This document shows, in pieces, positions 54,314-62,935 of a stretch of DNA of 64,000 nucleotides. The stretch spans positions 806,001-870,000 of the forward strand of contig JBKAHA010000001.1 in the NCBI GenBank assembly GCA_046290675.1, written 5' to 3'. This DNA is from Aureliella sp046290675 (GTDB taxonomy: Bacteria; Planctomycetota; Planctomycetia; Pirellulales; Pirellulaceae). The position numbers were made by a program, and so were the translations under genes. The notes below the pieces were generated by a model, which worked only from the letters and a program-made list of their open reading frames with translations, was not told where the DNA came from and did not search any database. The first letter of the stretch is position 1. Each line of letters starts with the position of its first letter.

Positions 54314-54859
54314 TCATTCACCTTCCTGCTCCAGCACTAATTCGAGATGCACTTCGCGCATCGGCAACCAAAAATCGTTCTCGTGCTCGGGCGCCATACT
54401 ACGCACAATATTCAAACTGATTTGAAGATGCTTCAGCGCCGTATCAAACTGACTCTTGGAGCACCCATGCGCGGCGATTGCTCGCTTTCGCAGAGGGCCT
54501 GTGAAATCAGGCTGATCGACGATCAACGCGTACACGTTTTGTGACAGTTCTGACAATTCACCGACCGGTCGATAGGCGCTGCTGAAGTACTCTTGCTTGA
54601 AGTATTTCATATCCATCAATACCGCATCGCCGCCCGCAATCTTCCCGTAAAAAACTTGGTCCGGATAAGTCTGTGGAATTCGAGTCTTCCAATCCCAAAC
54701 TGCTGAAACTTTGGGGCTCCAACCTCCTTCCTTCGGTTTCTCTTCCGACAAATCCGTACTGTCCCAAAGTGAAGCATGAGGCGCCCCCTTGCTACCGAAC
54801 ACGGTACAGATCTTATGCTTCAGCACAAACTTATATGCCTGGGCAAACGTCTTGATCAT
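54314..54859 (-). CDS. AlkZ-related winged-helix protein
   Basis: A 181-residue protein resembling the 'AlkZ-related' family, small relatives of the winged-helix DNA glycosylase AlkZ: AYKFVLKHKICTVFG, LWDSTDLSEEKPKEGGWSPK, VWDWKTRIPQTYPDQVFYGKI, GDAVLMDMKYFKQ, YALIVDQPDFTGPLRKRAI and KSQFDTALKHLQISLNIV. The pairing of WxWK, YGK and the helix-turn-helix-like last block fits it. AlkZ proper unhooks DNA crosslinks; its QxQ catalytic motif is not seen, so DNA glycosylase activity should not be assumed. The ATG at 54859 is chosen because GGAG lies 6 nt before it; the frame extends upstream to a weak TTG at 55012. Confidence 0.65.
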   Translation of the reverse strand: MIKTFAQAYKFVLKHKICTVFGSKGAPHASLWDSTDLSEEKPKEGGWSPKVSAVWDWKTRIPQTYPDQVFYGKIAGGDAVLMDMKYFKQEYFSSAYRPVGELSELSQNVYALIVDQPDFTGPLRKRAIAAHGCSKSQFDTALKHLQISLNIVRSMAPEHENDFWLPMREVHLELVLEQEGE

Positions 54860-55081
54860 CCAACTCTCCAAATCCACGGTTCGCCCGATTTGAGTCGACG
54901 ACGCGTTACCTCTCGACGTTCCGATCACATCGATTTGGCCGGCCACTACCAGCTGCAGTGAAACCCGCAGCAGCGAAGTCACAAAGTAGCGGCCGCGGGG
55001 ACAACTCACCAAAACGCGAGTCCCGAATAGAGTAAACTAAACTTCCCCTCCTCTCCCTTCCCCAATCAGGCCCTGAATGAC

Positions 55082-57874
55082 GTGTTGCGTGTCACCGCCG
55101 TAATCGCTTTTGTCCTCGCGACTTCCGCTTCGGTTAATTCCGGAGAACCAGACCCCAAACAGGTCGATTTTTTTGAGAAGAAGATCCGCCCTGTCTTAAT
55201 CGAACATTGCTATCGCTGCCACTCCGAGGAGTCGGGAAAGTCCAAGGGGAGCTTGCATTTGGACTCCAAGCAGGGATGGGAAATCGGTGGCGACTCAGGC
55301 CCCGCCATCGTGCCAGGTGATCCGGGCGAAAGCCTGCTTGTGGACGCGATCAGCCGCAGTGGCCTTATCTCGGAGATGCCGCCAACATCACACCTACCCG
55401 ATGCCGTCGTGGAAGACTTTCGACAGTGGATAATCAACGGCGCCGTCGATCCTCGCACAACCGCAAAGCCATCTGCACAAAAGCCATCGATTGACATCGA
55501 AGCGGGTCGAAAATTCTGGTCCTTCCAACCAAGAAGATCATTCGAACCTGCGAAATCGGTCGATGATTTTGTTTCACCTTCATCGCCGGTTGCCCCACCG
55601 GATAGCCTCGTCCGACGAATCTACCTTGACCTCATTGGTTTACCTCCCAGCCCAGCAGAACGCGACGCGTTTAAAGATGCGTGTCACTCACAGTCTTCCG
55701 AGGTAGCCATCAGCAATCTGGTTGACGAGCTCTTGGGACGTCAGGCGTTTGGCGAGAAATGGGCCAGACATTGGTTGGACGTTGCACGTTACGCGGACTC
55801 AAATGGAGGTGATTTTAACCTGACTTTCCACGAAGCTTGGCGTTACCGAAACTATGTCATCGCAGCTTTCAACGAAGACATGCCGTATGACCAGTTCCTG
55901 CGTGAACAGATCGCTGGAGACCTATTGGATTGGGAAACAGCAGAGCAACGAAATCGGCAGTTGATTGCGACGGGTTTTCTGATGGTTTCCCCGAAGATGC
56001 TAACGGAACGCAACAAGCCCAAGATGCATCTGGATATCGCCGATGAGCAAGTCGATACGATTGGCCGCGCCATCATGGGGCTGACACTCGGTTGCGCGCG
56101 TTGTCACGATCACAAATTCGATCCAATACCAACTGCCGACTACTACGCCCTGGCTGGCATTTTACATAGCACCCGGACGGCCGAAGGCATCTTGATGGAC
56201 AACGTCAATGTGAGTGGGTGGCTTGAGACCGATCTGGCGTTCGATACCGCAACCCAAAAGCTAGTCGATCAGAACAATGTACAGCTCTCCGAACTGGAAA
56301 CGGAGATTAAGGCGAAAAAGGCAGAGGCTGAGAAGCTGCCATCAAATGACAAGTCGATCGTGGTCGATGATACGGAAGCAGAGAAAACGGGACCATGGCG
56401 CAAGTCAACTTATCGGCCGAACCATATCGGCAAACACTACTTGGCAACAGACAAAGGAAAGAACCATTTCTCGATTACTTGGAAAGCCAAGATTGAGGAA
56501 CCAGGCGAGTACGAGTTGCAGGTCAGTTTTGGGGGCGGAAGCGGACTGGAGAAAAAGGCTCGCTACGAGATTGAACATCTCGATGGTCCGACGCAAAAGT
56601 TGATCGATCAGAGCATCACCCCAACTATCGATGGGCTTTGGCATCCGATCGGCAGGTTTCGCTTTCAGTCTCAGGTCGGCGTTACCTTGACCAATGAAAT
56701 GGCAACCGGTCACGTGATCGCCGATGCAATCCGGCTTGTCAGCATTTCCGATCTGCAGCAATCGAAGGAGACGGATGACCCGCGAGCCAAATTGCTCGCT
56801 GAAATCAAGAAACTGGAAGGAGCGGCCCAGAAGCTGCGAGACAGCACACCCGAAATTGCCAAGGCGATGGCCGCTCAGGACCTGGCCAATGATCGTTTTG
56901 GGGACCTCCATATTCGCGTCCGCGGCGAAGCGGCCAACTTGGGACGAATCGCACCTCGAGGGTTCTTGCAAGTCATTCGTTTCCCGGGGTTGAGCACGCC
57001 ACAGATTGCATCGAATGAATCCGGACGCCGAGAATTGGCCGAATGGATCTCGCATCCTGATCATCCACTGACCGCGAGAGTCATGGCCAATCGGATTTGG
57101 ACACAGCTCTTCGGCCGCGGGCTAGTCGAGACAACGGATAACTTCGGCACGCGTGGGTCCGTTCCCGCCCAACGTGAGCTGCTCGATCATTTGGCCAACG
57201 CCTATGTGTCGAGTGGGTGGTCAACAAAGTCACTGATCCGACGAATTGTGACTTCACGAACCTACTTGCAGGCAGCACGAGCTCCATCAGATTCCGATCC
57301 GAACAATGAACTTCTACTGCATCAGAATCGCCGCCCACAATCGGCTGAGTCCATGCGTGATTCCATGCTTGCGATTTCCGGGTTGCTGGATTCCACCCCA
57401 CGCAACTCGGTCGTCAAGCAGCTTGGCATGTATGCGATTCAAACCAGTGGCAAGCGGCACGAGTCATTAGCAAGAACAGACCAGCTGCGGCAGCGAAGTA
57501 TCTACCTGCCGATCGTCCGCGGCGCGGTACCGCCTTCACTGGCTCTGTTTGACCTGCCCAACCCGGACTTAGTCACAGGGGCTCGAGCTGAAACGACCGT
57601 GCCAGCCCAAGCTCTGTTCATGATGAATTCGGACTTCGTGCGCGAGGTCGCAACTGCTCTCAGCAAGAAAATTGTTCGCATGGCCAAGTCGGACGAAGAA
57701 GCAATTAACCAACTTTATCGAAGAATCCTGATTCGGGATGCCAGCCATCAAGATGTACTTGCCGCGAGCGACTACTTGGCCATCCGCATCGAAAATGGGA
57801 CATCGAATCAAGAAGCCATCGCCTCACTGGCGCAGGTATTGTTCAGTTCAACGGAATTTCGATTCATCGATTAA
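55082..57874 (+). CDS. PSD1/DUF1549-DUF1553 planctomycete cytochrome protein
   Basis: A 930-residue exported protein. Order: signal peptide (about residues 1-20), a planctomycete-type cytochrome c domain with CYRCH (43-47) and a following methionine (MPPTSHLP), DUF1549 (about 145-370) with RRIYLDLIGLPPSPAERDAF and WARHWLDVARYADSNG, a golvesin-type beta domain (about 440-560), and DUF1553 (about 640-915) with RVMANRIWTQLFGRGLVET, NFGTRGSVPAQRELLDHLA and RRILIRDASHQDV. The family is thought to work in sulfated-polysaccharide use together with DUF1501 proteins (inference from gene pairing). The start is GTG at 55082; no good ribosome-binding site. A DUF1501 gene follows after 71 bp. Confidence 0.93.
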   Translation: MLRVTAVIAFVLATSASVNSGEPDPKQVDFFEKKIRPVLIEHCYRCHSEESGKSKGSLHLDSKQGWEIGGDSGPAIVPGDPGESLLVDAISRSGLISEMPPTSHLPDAVVEDFRQWIINGAVDPRTTAKPSAQKPSIDIEAGRKFWSFQPRRSFEPAKSVDDFVSPSSPVAPPDSLVRRIYLDLIGLPPSPAERDAFKDACHSQSSEVAISNLVDELLGRQAFGEKWARHWLDVARYADSNGGDFNLTFHEAWRYRNYVIAAFNEDMPYDQFLREQIAGDLLDWETAEQRNRQLIATGFLMVSPKMLTERNKPKMHLDIADEQVDTIGRAIMGLTLGCARCHDHKFDPIPTADYYALAGILHSTRTAEGILMDNVNVSGWLETDLAFDTATQKLVDQNNVQLSELETEIKAKKAEAEKLPSNDKSIVVDDTEAEKTGPWRKSTYRPNHIGKHYLATDKGKNHFSITWKAKIEEPGEYELQVSFGGGSGLEKKARYEIEHLDGPTQKLIDQSITPTIDGLWHPIGRFRFQSQVGVTLTNEMATGHVIADAIRLVSISDLQQSKETDDPRAKLLAEIKKLEGAAQKLRDSTPEIAKAMAAQDLANDRFGDLHIRVRGEAANLGRIAPRGFLQVIRFPGLSTPQIASNESGRRELAEWISHPDHPLTARVMANRIWTQLFGRGLVETTDNFGTRGSVPAQRELLDHLANAYVSSGWSTKSLIRRIVTSRTYLQAARAPSDSDPNNELLLHQNRRPQSAESMRDSMLAISGLLDSTPRNSVVKQLGMYAIQTSGKRHESLARTDQLRQRSIYLPIVRGAVPPSLALFDLPNPDLVTGARAETTVPAQALFMMNSDFVREVATALSKKIVRMAKSDEEAINQLYRRILIRDASHQDVLAASDYLAIRIENGTSNQEAIASLAQVLFSSTEFRFID

Positions 57875-57945
57875 CCGAACGCAGAACGCGATAAACCGCC
57901 TATATGGTCTGACCGATGATACGAATTAGCAAGTGAGTGAGAGAG

Positions 57946-59364
57946 ATGGAACAGTGCAATCAATTCGCTCCTAGCCTCGATCGACGAAGCTGGCTTCAAA
58001 GCACCGCCTGTGGTTTTGGCGCTCTTGCGTTCCAAGCTTTTGCTCAACAGATTGCTTCCGCCGCCGACGGCAGTCTCTCATCAGGGCAATCGCATCACCG
58101 GCCGCGTGCCAAACGAGTCATCTTTTTGTTCATGCACGGCGGTGTATCCCACGTTGACTCCTTTGACCCCAAGCCGAAGCTCAAAGAATTGAACGGCAAG
58201 CCGCTGCCCTTTAAGGGCCTAAACACGCTCGACATCGCAATCAAAAAAAGCGGTGGACACGTTTTTGATACCGCCTGGAATTTCAAGCAGCACGGCGAGA
58301 GCGGAGCTTGGATCAGCGACCTATGGCCGCATTTATCGCAACACGCAGACGACCTGTGCTTCATCAAATCGATGCACACGCGCGGCACATCCCATGGCCA
58401 AGCCGTGGCAATGATCCACACAGGCAACGACAATCTGCTCAGACCATCTGTCGGGGCCTGGGTCAGCTATGGCCTTGGAACTGAGAACCACAATTTGCCA
58501 GCGTTTGTTAGCGTGACGCCACCAGCCGGACATGGTGGAGCTAGGAACTACGGGTCCGCTTTCCTTCCCGCTCACCACCAAGCCACAACGCTTGGGCATT
58601 CCGCAAGCAAGACGGCCGAGGCCACGATTGACTATCTTCAAAATCCCAAAGTAGACCCCGAAGAACAGAGGCAACAGTTAGAGCTGTTGAATCAAATCAA
58701 TCAACGACACTATTCAAAGACGAAAGACTCAAAAATCGACGGCGTCATTCGTTCTTACGAAATGGCATTTCGAATGCAAGGCGTCGCACCTGAACTGATC
58801 GATGTCACGAGTGAGTCCGAGTCGACTCGTTCCCTTTACGGGATGGACAGAGAGGAGACCAGAGACTTCGGTCATCGATGTCTGCTAGCGCGACGTTTTT
58901 GCGAAGCCGGTGTGCGTTATATCCAGGTCAGCACGCCCTATGTCTGGGATCAACACGGAGGGTTGGTCAAGGGACACACAAAGAATGCCCTGTCCGTAGA
59001 CAAACCGATCGCAGGACTGCTGACCGATTTAAAACAGCGCGGCCTGCTCGACGATACCCTCGTCGTTTGGGGGACCGAGTTTGGTCGCACTCCGGTTGCG
59101 CAAGGAAAAGATGGTCGCGATCACAACCCGGCGGGCTTTACGGTTTGGTTGAGCGGCGCTGGCGTGAAGGGCGGCTACAGCCACGGCGCTACCGATGAAT
59201 TCGGGTACTACGCCCAGGACAATAAAGTCCATATGCACGATCTTCACGCGACGATCTTACACATCCTGGGAATCGACCACCAGCGGCTGACTTATCGCTA
59301 TGCGGGACGCGATTTCCGACTAACCGATGTCTACGGGGAAGTCGTGCCCGATATCTTGTCCTAG
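57946..59364 (+). CDS. DUF1501 (sulfatase-like) exported protein
   Basis: A 472-residue DUF1501 protein. N-terminal twin-arginine-type signal (DRRSWLQSTACGFGALAF), then VIFLFMHGGVSHVDSFDPKP, the central DLWPHLSQHADDLCFIKSM, the metal-binding blocks YIQVSTPYVWDQHGG, TLVVWGTEFGRTP and GRDHNPAGFTVWLSGAGVKGG, and the C-terminal DLHATILHILGIDHQRLTYRYAGRDFRLTDVYG. All expected Asp/His residues appear intact, in contrast to the pseudo-sulfatase at 18 kb. GAGAGAG lies just before the ATG. It is the partner of the PSD1 protein in one operon. Confidence 0.94.
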   Translation: MEQCNQFAPSLDRRSWLQSTACGFGALAFQAFAQQIASAADGSLSSGQSHHRPRAKRVIFLFMHGGVSHVDSFDPKPKLKELNGKPLPFKGLNTLDIAIKKSGGHVFDTAWNFKQHGESGAWISDLWPHLSQHADDLCFIKSMHTRGTSHGQAVAMIHTGNDNLLRPSVGAWVSYGLGTENHNLPAFVSVTPPAGHGGARNYGSAFLPAHHQATTLGHSASKTAEATIDYLQNPKVDPEEQRQQLELLNQINQRHYSKTKDSKIDGVIRSYEMAFRMQGVAPELIDVTSESESTRSLYGMDREETRDFGHRCLLARRFCEAGVRYIQVSTPYVWDQHGGLVKGHTKNALSVDKPIAGLLTDLKQRGLLDDTLVVWGTEFGRTPVAQGKDGRDHNPAGFTVWLSGAGVKGGYSHGATDEFGYYAQDNKVHMHDLHATILHILGIDHQRLTYRYAGRDFRLTDVYGEVVPDILS

Positions 59365-59405
59365 TAGGCGACGTTGGCTGGCGCTATTTAGGTTACTATC
59401 AAGGT

Positions 59406-59876
59406 ATGAATCGGCCCCAATCGTCATCACCCCCTCTGCCTCCGCGGGAGTGGTTCATTACACTCGACGCCCTACTGGATGCTGCTAATCAGATTATCGA
59501 TCAGCATCGTTTCGAATCGGTTTTGGAACGATCCGATCGCAGCGAAGCTAGGTACTTGCACGTTCGCCGTGGTCATACCTGGTACGGATTGCGTATCGCG
59601 TCCCACTTCCCGGCCTACCCCTGCTCTCGCGATTACTGGCAAATCATTACGAGCCCAACTCCCACTCCGACGGAACGCAGCTACTATTGCGTCCACATTC
59701 GCGAAAAAGTTCGCAGTGGCGGGAATGTTGTGGCCGACCCAAAGCAATTGCAAAACGAGTTTGCGAGGCAACACCAACCGCACTACAACTTGGACGCACA
59801 CGCCAAAGCCGCCTTGCGGCATCGCGCTAATCTGATGGCGAAGTGGAGCCATCAGCAATGCACAGCCAGCCTCTGA
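59406..59876 (+). CDS. Unknown small basic protein
   Basis: A 156-residue soluble protein with a Pro-rich start, WYGLRIASHFPAYPCSRDYWQI, SYYCVHIREKVRSGG and a basic helical tail (KAALRHRANLMAKWSHQQC). I recognise no family. The ATG follows TATCAAGGT, a weak ribosome-binding site. Its 3' end lies 26 nt before the ATG of the next gene, and three genes follow one another closely on the plus strand, so it may be cotranscribed with them. Confidence 0.6.
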   Translation: MNRPQSSSPPLPPREWFITLDALLDAANQIIDQHRFESVLERSDRSEARYLHVRRGHTWYGLRIASHFPAYPCSRDYWQIITSPTPTPTERSYYCVHIREKVRSGGNVVADPKQLQNEFARQHQPHYNLDAHAKAALRHRANLMAKWSHQQCTASL

Positions 59877-59902
59877 GTATCAGAACGATTTGGAGAACCA
59901 CG

Positions 59903-60361
59903 ATGCCTGAATCGAACACGGCTACCCCTGCGATCGTCAAAACGACAGGTCGCAAAGACTCGGTTCTGCTCGAGCGAGTGGATTGGAAAGTCTGGCACCT
60001 GGGTTTCGGAGTCGGTGGTTGCACAGGGTTGGCCACACTCGCGGGTGTTTGGAGCCTTTACGTTGACCAAGGCGTTCTACCGGGTTGCATTGGATTGATT
60101 GCGGGAGCACTTCACGCAACTGCAATCGCAAGATTCTGGATGAAGCGAACGTACGTCAGCGTCCGCCTTGCGGCGACGGCCTGTGCATTGATTGGATCCT
60201 CAGGCATCGCCATCGTCGCCTACGTTCTTCAAAGCTACGATTCTTTTGTGCCGGCAGAATCGAGCCTGTACAGTCTGGCCATCATGTCTCTCGCAATGGG
60301 ATTTGCACTTCCCTATTCAACGCATTTCAACCAGCAATCCGAAGTGCGTCAAAGAGACTAA
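59903..60361 (+). CDS. Small four-helix membrane protein
   Basis: A 152-residue protein with a polar N-terminus (about 1-32) and four hydrophobic helices (about 33-55, 58-75, 84-108, 115-140). No family is recognised. The ATG at 59903 is chosen because GGAG lies 7 nt before it; an in-frame start at 59843 overlaps the previous gene. The next gene starts 5 nt after this stop, so the two are surely translated from one mRNA. Confidence 0.7.
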   Translation: MPESNTATPAIVKTTGRKDSVLLERVDWKVWHLGFGVGGCTGLATLAGVWSLYVDQGVLPGCIGLIAGALHATAIARFWMKRTYVSVRLAATACALIGSSGIAIVAYVLQSYDSFVPAESSLYSLAIMSLAMGFALPYSTHFNQQSEVRQRD

Positions 60362-60365
60362 CGCG

Positions 60366-60719
60366 ATGAACCACGAACCGCTTCGGGTTGCGTTAACGAG
60401 TATCGTAACAACACTGGCGTTGATTTTCATACTCAATTTGGTCCTCCGCAAACTGGCTTGGATTGGTCGCACGTCCTCCGTCCTGACATCGGCACTCGCC
60501 GGCGGCATGTTTTCAATTCTCACCTTGCTCGCAGCAACCCAGTTATGGGAATTCCTTGATCCACCTGCGACACCTACTTGGCTCACGAATGTCGAGTACA
60601 ACCAGCATTACTCGCTGCATGTGACTGCTGAGTGTACGACTGTGGTGATTGGAGTTGTCGCGGGCTTGATTGCTGGGCTCTTCGCGACGAAGAGTGGTTC
60701 CGCAAGAGTCGAAGGGTGA
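60366..60719 (+). CDS. Small three-helix membrane protein
   Basis: A 117-residue protein with three hydrophobic helices (about 7-28, 36-58 and 87-108), the first followed by a basic turn (RKLAW). No family recognised. It follows the preceding membrane-protein gene by 5 nt, and AAAGAGA, read through the previous stop, may serve as its ribosome-binding site. It may form a complex with its neighbour, for which there is no direct evidence. Confidence 0.7.
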   Translation: MNHEPLRVALTSIVTTLALIFILNLVLRKLAWIGRTSSVLTSALAGGMFSILTLLAATQLWEFLDPPATPTWLTNVEYNQHYSLHVTAECTTVVIGVVAGLIAGLFATKSGSARVEG

Positions 60720-61041
60720 ATAGCGAGCCCACCTAGTGGTTGGTTGCGAATCTATGCCAGTATGCCAGCTTCAAACCATGATCGCAGAAGTGAAAGGGTT
60801 CAACGAGTTTGTTATGAGCCCCTCACGGAACCTAAATTGGCTGGAAACAATTCTTAGATCGTCGAACAATGCTTCGAAAGACCGTCCAAAGGGGGAGCCT
60901 CAGCCCGGCTTCGTCGACGTGTTCCTATCCCAACTAAACAAGCATCGGCACCGGAATGATATTGAATTCCTTAGGATTTGAATGTAACAAACTCAAGGAT
61001 TCGCTTTCCTCCGACACTTCTTTCGAACCATCAGTGCGATC
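60720..61041. other. Intergenic region upstream of the GT39-like gene
   Basis: An 81-codon open frame at 60736-60981 lacks a recognisable sequence or ribosome-binding site and is not called. No terminator or promoter identified. Confidence 0.4.
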
Positions 61042-62700
61042 TTGCAAGACGAAAGCAGATCAAAAAAAAGACTTCGCGGCAGTCATTTTATCAGCATCCT
61101 TTGCCTGTGTGCGTTGGCTCTTTACGAAGCCACACTTCCAATGCTCTACTCCATCCGGGCGATTAGCGCGGATGAAATTGCTTACTTTCTCTGGGCCGAT
61201 CGGCAAGCTAGTAGTGAGGGCGCCGCCGCTTACTTTACACGCCCATTCGTAAGTGGTTACGGAGGCCTCTATTGGACGCTTTACATAAATTGCCTTGAAC
61301 TATTCAAATCGGACGCGATCTGGGCAATGCGTTGGCTAGCCTGCCTTTGCTGGATGAGTCTCCCGCTCGCCATCGCATGGTTTGGCAGATATTTGCAGGG
61401 GATACGTGCCTATGGCGTAGCGATGTTGTGGATAACCATGCCACTGGCATGGTGGTGCGGAAAAGTTGCCGGTCCAGAATCCTTTGCGGTTTGCTTTGGG
61501 ACTCACGGATGCATCTTCCTCCTTTTGGCGTTAGACGTTCCTGAAGACAGCCCGAAAAGAACTCGGACAAAGCGTCTACGTCTAGCCTGGATTCTGCTCG
61601 GGGTTTCAGTCGCCATCAAGCTGACCATGATCCCATTTCTTATCTTCGCATCTATTTACCAACTTCAACAATTGCGATCGCAGGGCACGGCTCGTGTCCA
61701 GACATGTCTTGGTCTTGGTAAATGCTTTGCAGTCTGCTGTGGCACATTCGTCATTTGCGACCCAGCGGTCGTTTTTGATTTCGCAAGGACGAAAACGGAA
61801 CTTGCTGCTCTGCCTTACGGCAATCCTTGGAATGCCAATGTCTTTCGAATTGCCTTAAGTAACCAAACATGGACGTGGGATGGTGTGTTCTCTGGCGGGC
61901 TGATGGAATGGGGCCTAAGCTTGCCTTCTCTGTTACTCTTCAGCCTTATTGCCGCTCTACGAAAAGCATGGCTGGCAGTATTAGTATCACTAGTATCAAT
62001 GGTCTTCATGATTGCTAGTCGTGGATCGATACTCGGCTGGTATTGGTTTGGCTGGATTCCTCTGATTGCAATATGCCTTCTCTCTCCGCGTCACAAGAAC
62101 GCAACGTACCTGCATCCGATCTTGGAAGGATGTCTTTTGATTATGCTCGTGACTTGCAACCTGGTGGGTCAGTACTCCTCCATTCTGGAGCGAATCAACT
62201 CGAAAAGGCAACACGCTGAATCAATCACGAATCTCTCTCGCGTCCAACGCGAAGTGATATCCTTCCTCGAACTTCATTCGGTCGACCAAATCCTCGACTA
62301 TTCGGAAGTCTCGTATCGAGGTGGACTTAGACTGCCGAGTAAAGAAGGCACAGAAATCATCCAGACATCGCCTCCCAGGATCTATCGGCTATCGAAGGAG
62401 GCTCGTAGCACTGCAGATCCTGCCCAGGCCCAGAGCGCGCTCGACCGATCTAAACTTGGCATTCTATCCAATGCCTTCACGGGTATCCTCAACTTGCCTT
62501 CGGAGCAGAGTCCGGGAAAGCGGTCGCTAATCATCCTCTCGCGTCGCCTGGCAAACCATCAACCTTTTAGCGAGATCAGGACTTTCCTTGGCATCGAGAA
62601 AGATCAGTCGACCGCAAGTTCGGGGGCCTCGCTTGACACGCTGTACCGAGACGAATTCCACGAGATTCTTCTCTATACCCAAGCTGAACACGAGCATTGA
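61042..62700 (+). CDS. GT39/ArnT-like membrane glycosyltransferase
   Basis: A 552-residue protein with about ten helices in its first 390 residues. The first extracytoplasmic loop carries SADEIAYFLWAD, the Asp-Glu motif of lipid-phosphate-sugar-dependent glycosyltransferases (GT39/GT83), and GLYWTLYINC follows. A soluble C-terminal domain (about 395-552) follows the last helix. Function: probable transfer of a sugar from a polyprenyl carrier at the outer face of the membrane; acceptor unknown. The start is uncertain: TTG at 61042 has no ribosome-binding site, and an A8 run at about 61063 lies in the first ten codons. The next ATG (61141) would cut the first helix. Confidence 0.75.
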   Translation: MQDESRSKKRLRGSHFISILCLCALALYEATLPMLYSIRAISADEIAYFLWADRQASSEGAAAYFTRPFVSGYGGLYWTLYINCLELFKSDAIWAMRWLACLCWMSLPLAIAWFGRYLQGIRAYGVAMLWITMPLAWWCGKVAGPESFAVCFGTHGCIFLLLALDVPEDSPKRTRTKRLRLAWILLGVSVAIKLTMIPFLIFASIYQLQQLRSQGTARVQTCLGLGKCFAVCCGTFVICDPAVVFDFARTKTELAALPYGNPWNANVFRIALSNQTWTWDGVFSGGLMEWGLSLPSLLLFSLIAALRKAWLAVLVSLVSMVFMIASRGSILGWYWFGWIPLIAICLLSPRHKNATYLHPILEGCLLIMLVTCNLVGQYSSILERINSKRQHAESITNLSRVQREVISFLELHSVDQILDYSEVSYRGGLRLPSKEGTEIIQTSPPRIYRLSKEARSTADPAQAQSALDRSKLGILSNAFTGILNLPSEQSPGKRSLIILSRRLANHQPFSEIRTFLGIEKDQSTASSGASLDTLYRDEFHEILLYTQAEHEH

Positions 62701-62732
62701 GGCGGGTGCTTTGGCGAGCACATCCCCCCGCC
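62701..62732 (+). other. Hairpin after the GT39-like gene
   Basis: GGCGGG pairs with CCCGCC; inside, TGCT pairs with AGCA. It begins immediately after the stop codon, but A residues follow instead of T, so a terminator function is doubtful. Confidence 0.3.
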
Positions 62733-62789
62733 AAAAAGTGAACAAGCCCCAATCTAAATTCAAGCACAATGGATTTCCTCATCGTCGAC

Positions 62790-62818
62790 TTGACGAGCTG
62801 CATCTTTGCCTGCACAAT
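62790..62818 (+). promoter_or_regulatory. Promoter of the LacI-family gene
   Basis: TTGACG (62790-62795), 17-bp spacer, CACAAT (62813-62818): five and four of six consensus bases at ideal spacing. The -10 box lies inside the palindrome at 62811-62828. The leader would be about 110 nt. Confidence 0.6.
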
Positions 62819-62828
62819 CGATTGTGCA
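62811..62828. promoter_or_regulatory. LacI-type operator overlapping the -10 box
   Basis: TGCACAATCGATTGTGCA, a perfect 18-bp palindrome with the central CG step typical of LacI-family operators. Binding here would block RNA polymerase on the promoter of the following LacI-family gene, so it is a likely autoregulatory site. Confidence 0.65.
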
Positions 62829-62935
62829 ACAACTTTCCGACTATTTGCGACTGCCTCTCTGTGAAATACAGTCCCCTAGTCGCAGCCCAACAAAATCTCG
62901 CCCGAGCGTGATTCCACCTCAACGGTTTTGTCGTT

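Noticed and set aside
60736..60981. 81-codon open frame between the small membrane protein and the GT39-like gene
   Set aside because: GTG/ATG start without ribosome-binding site and no pattern of a real protein; left as possible only.
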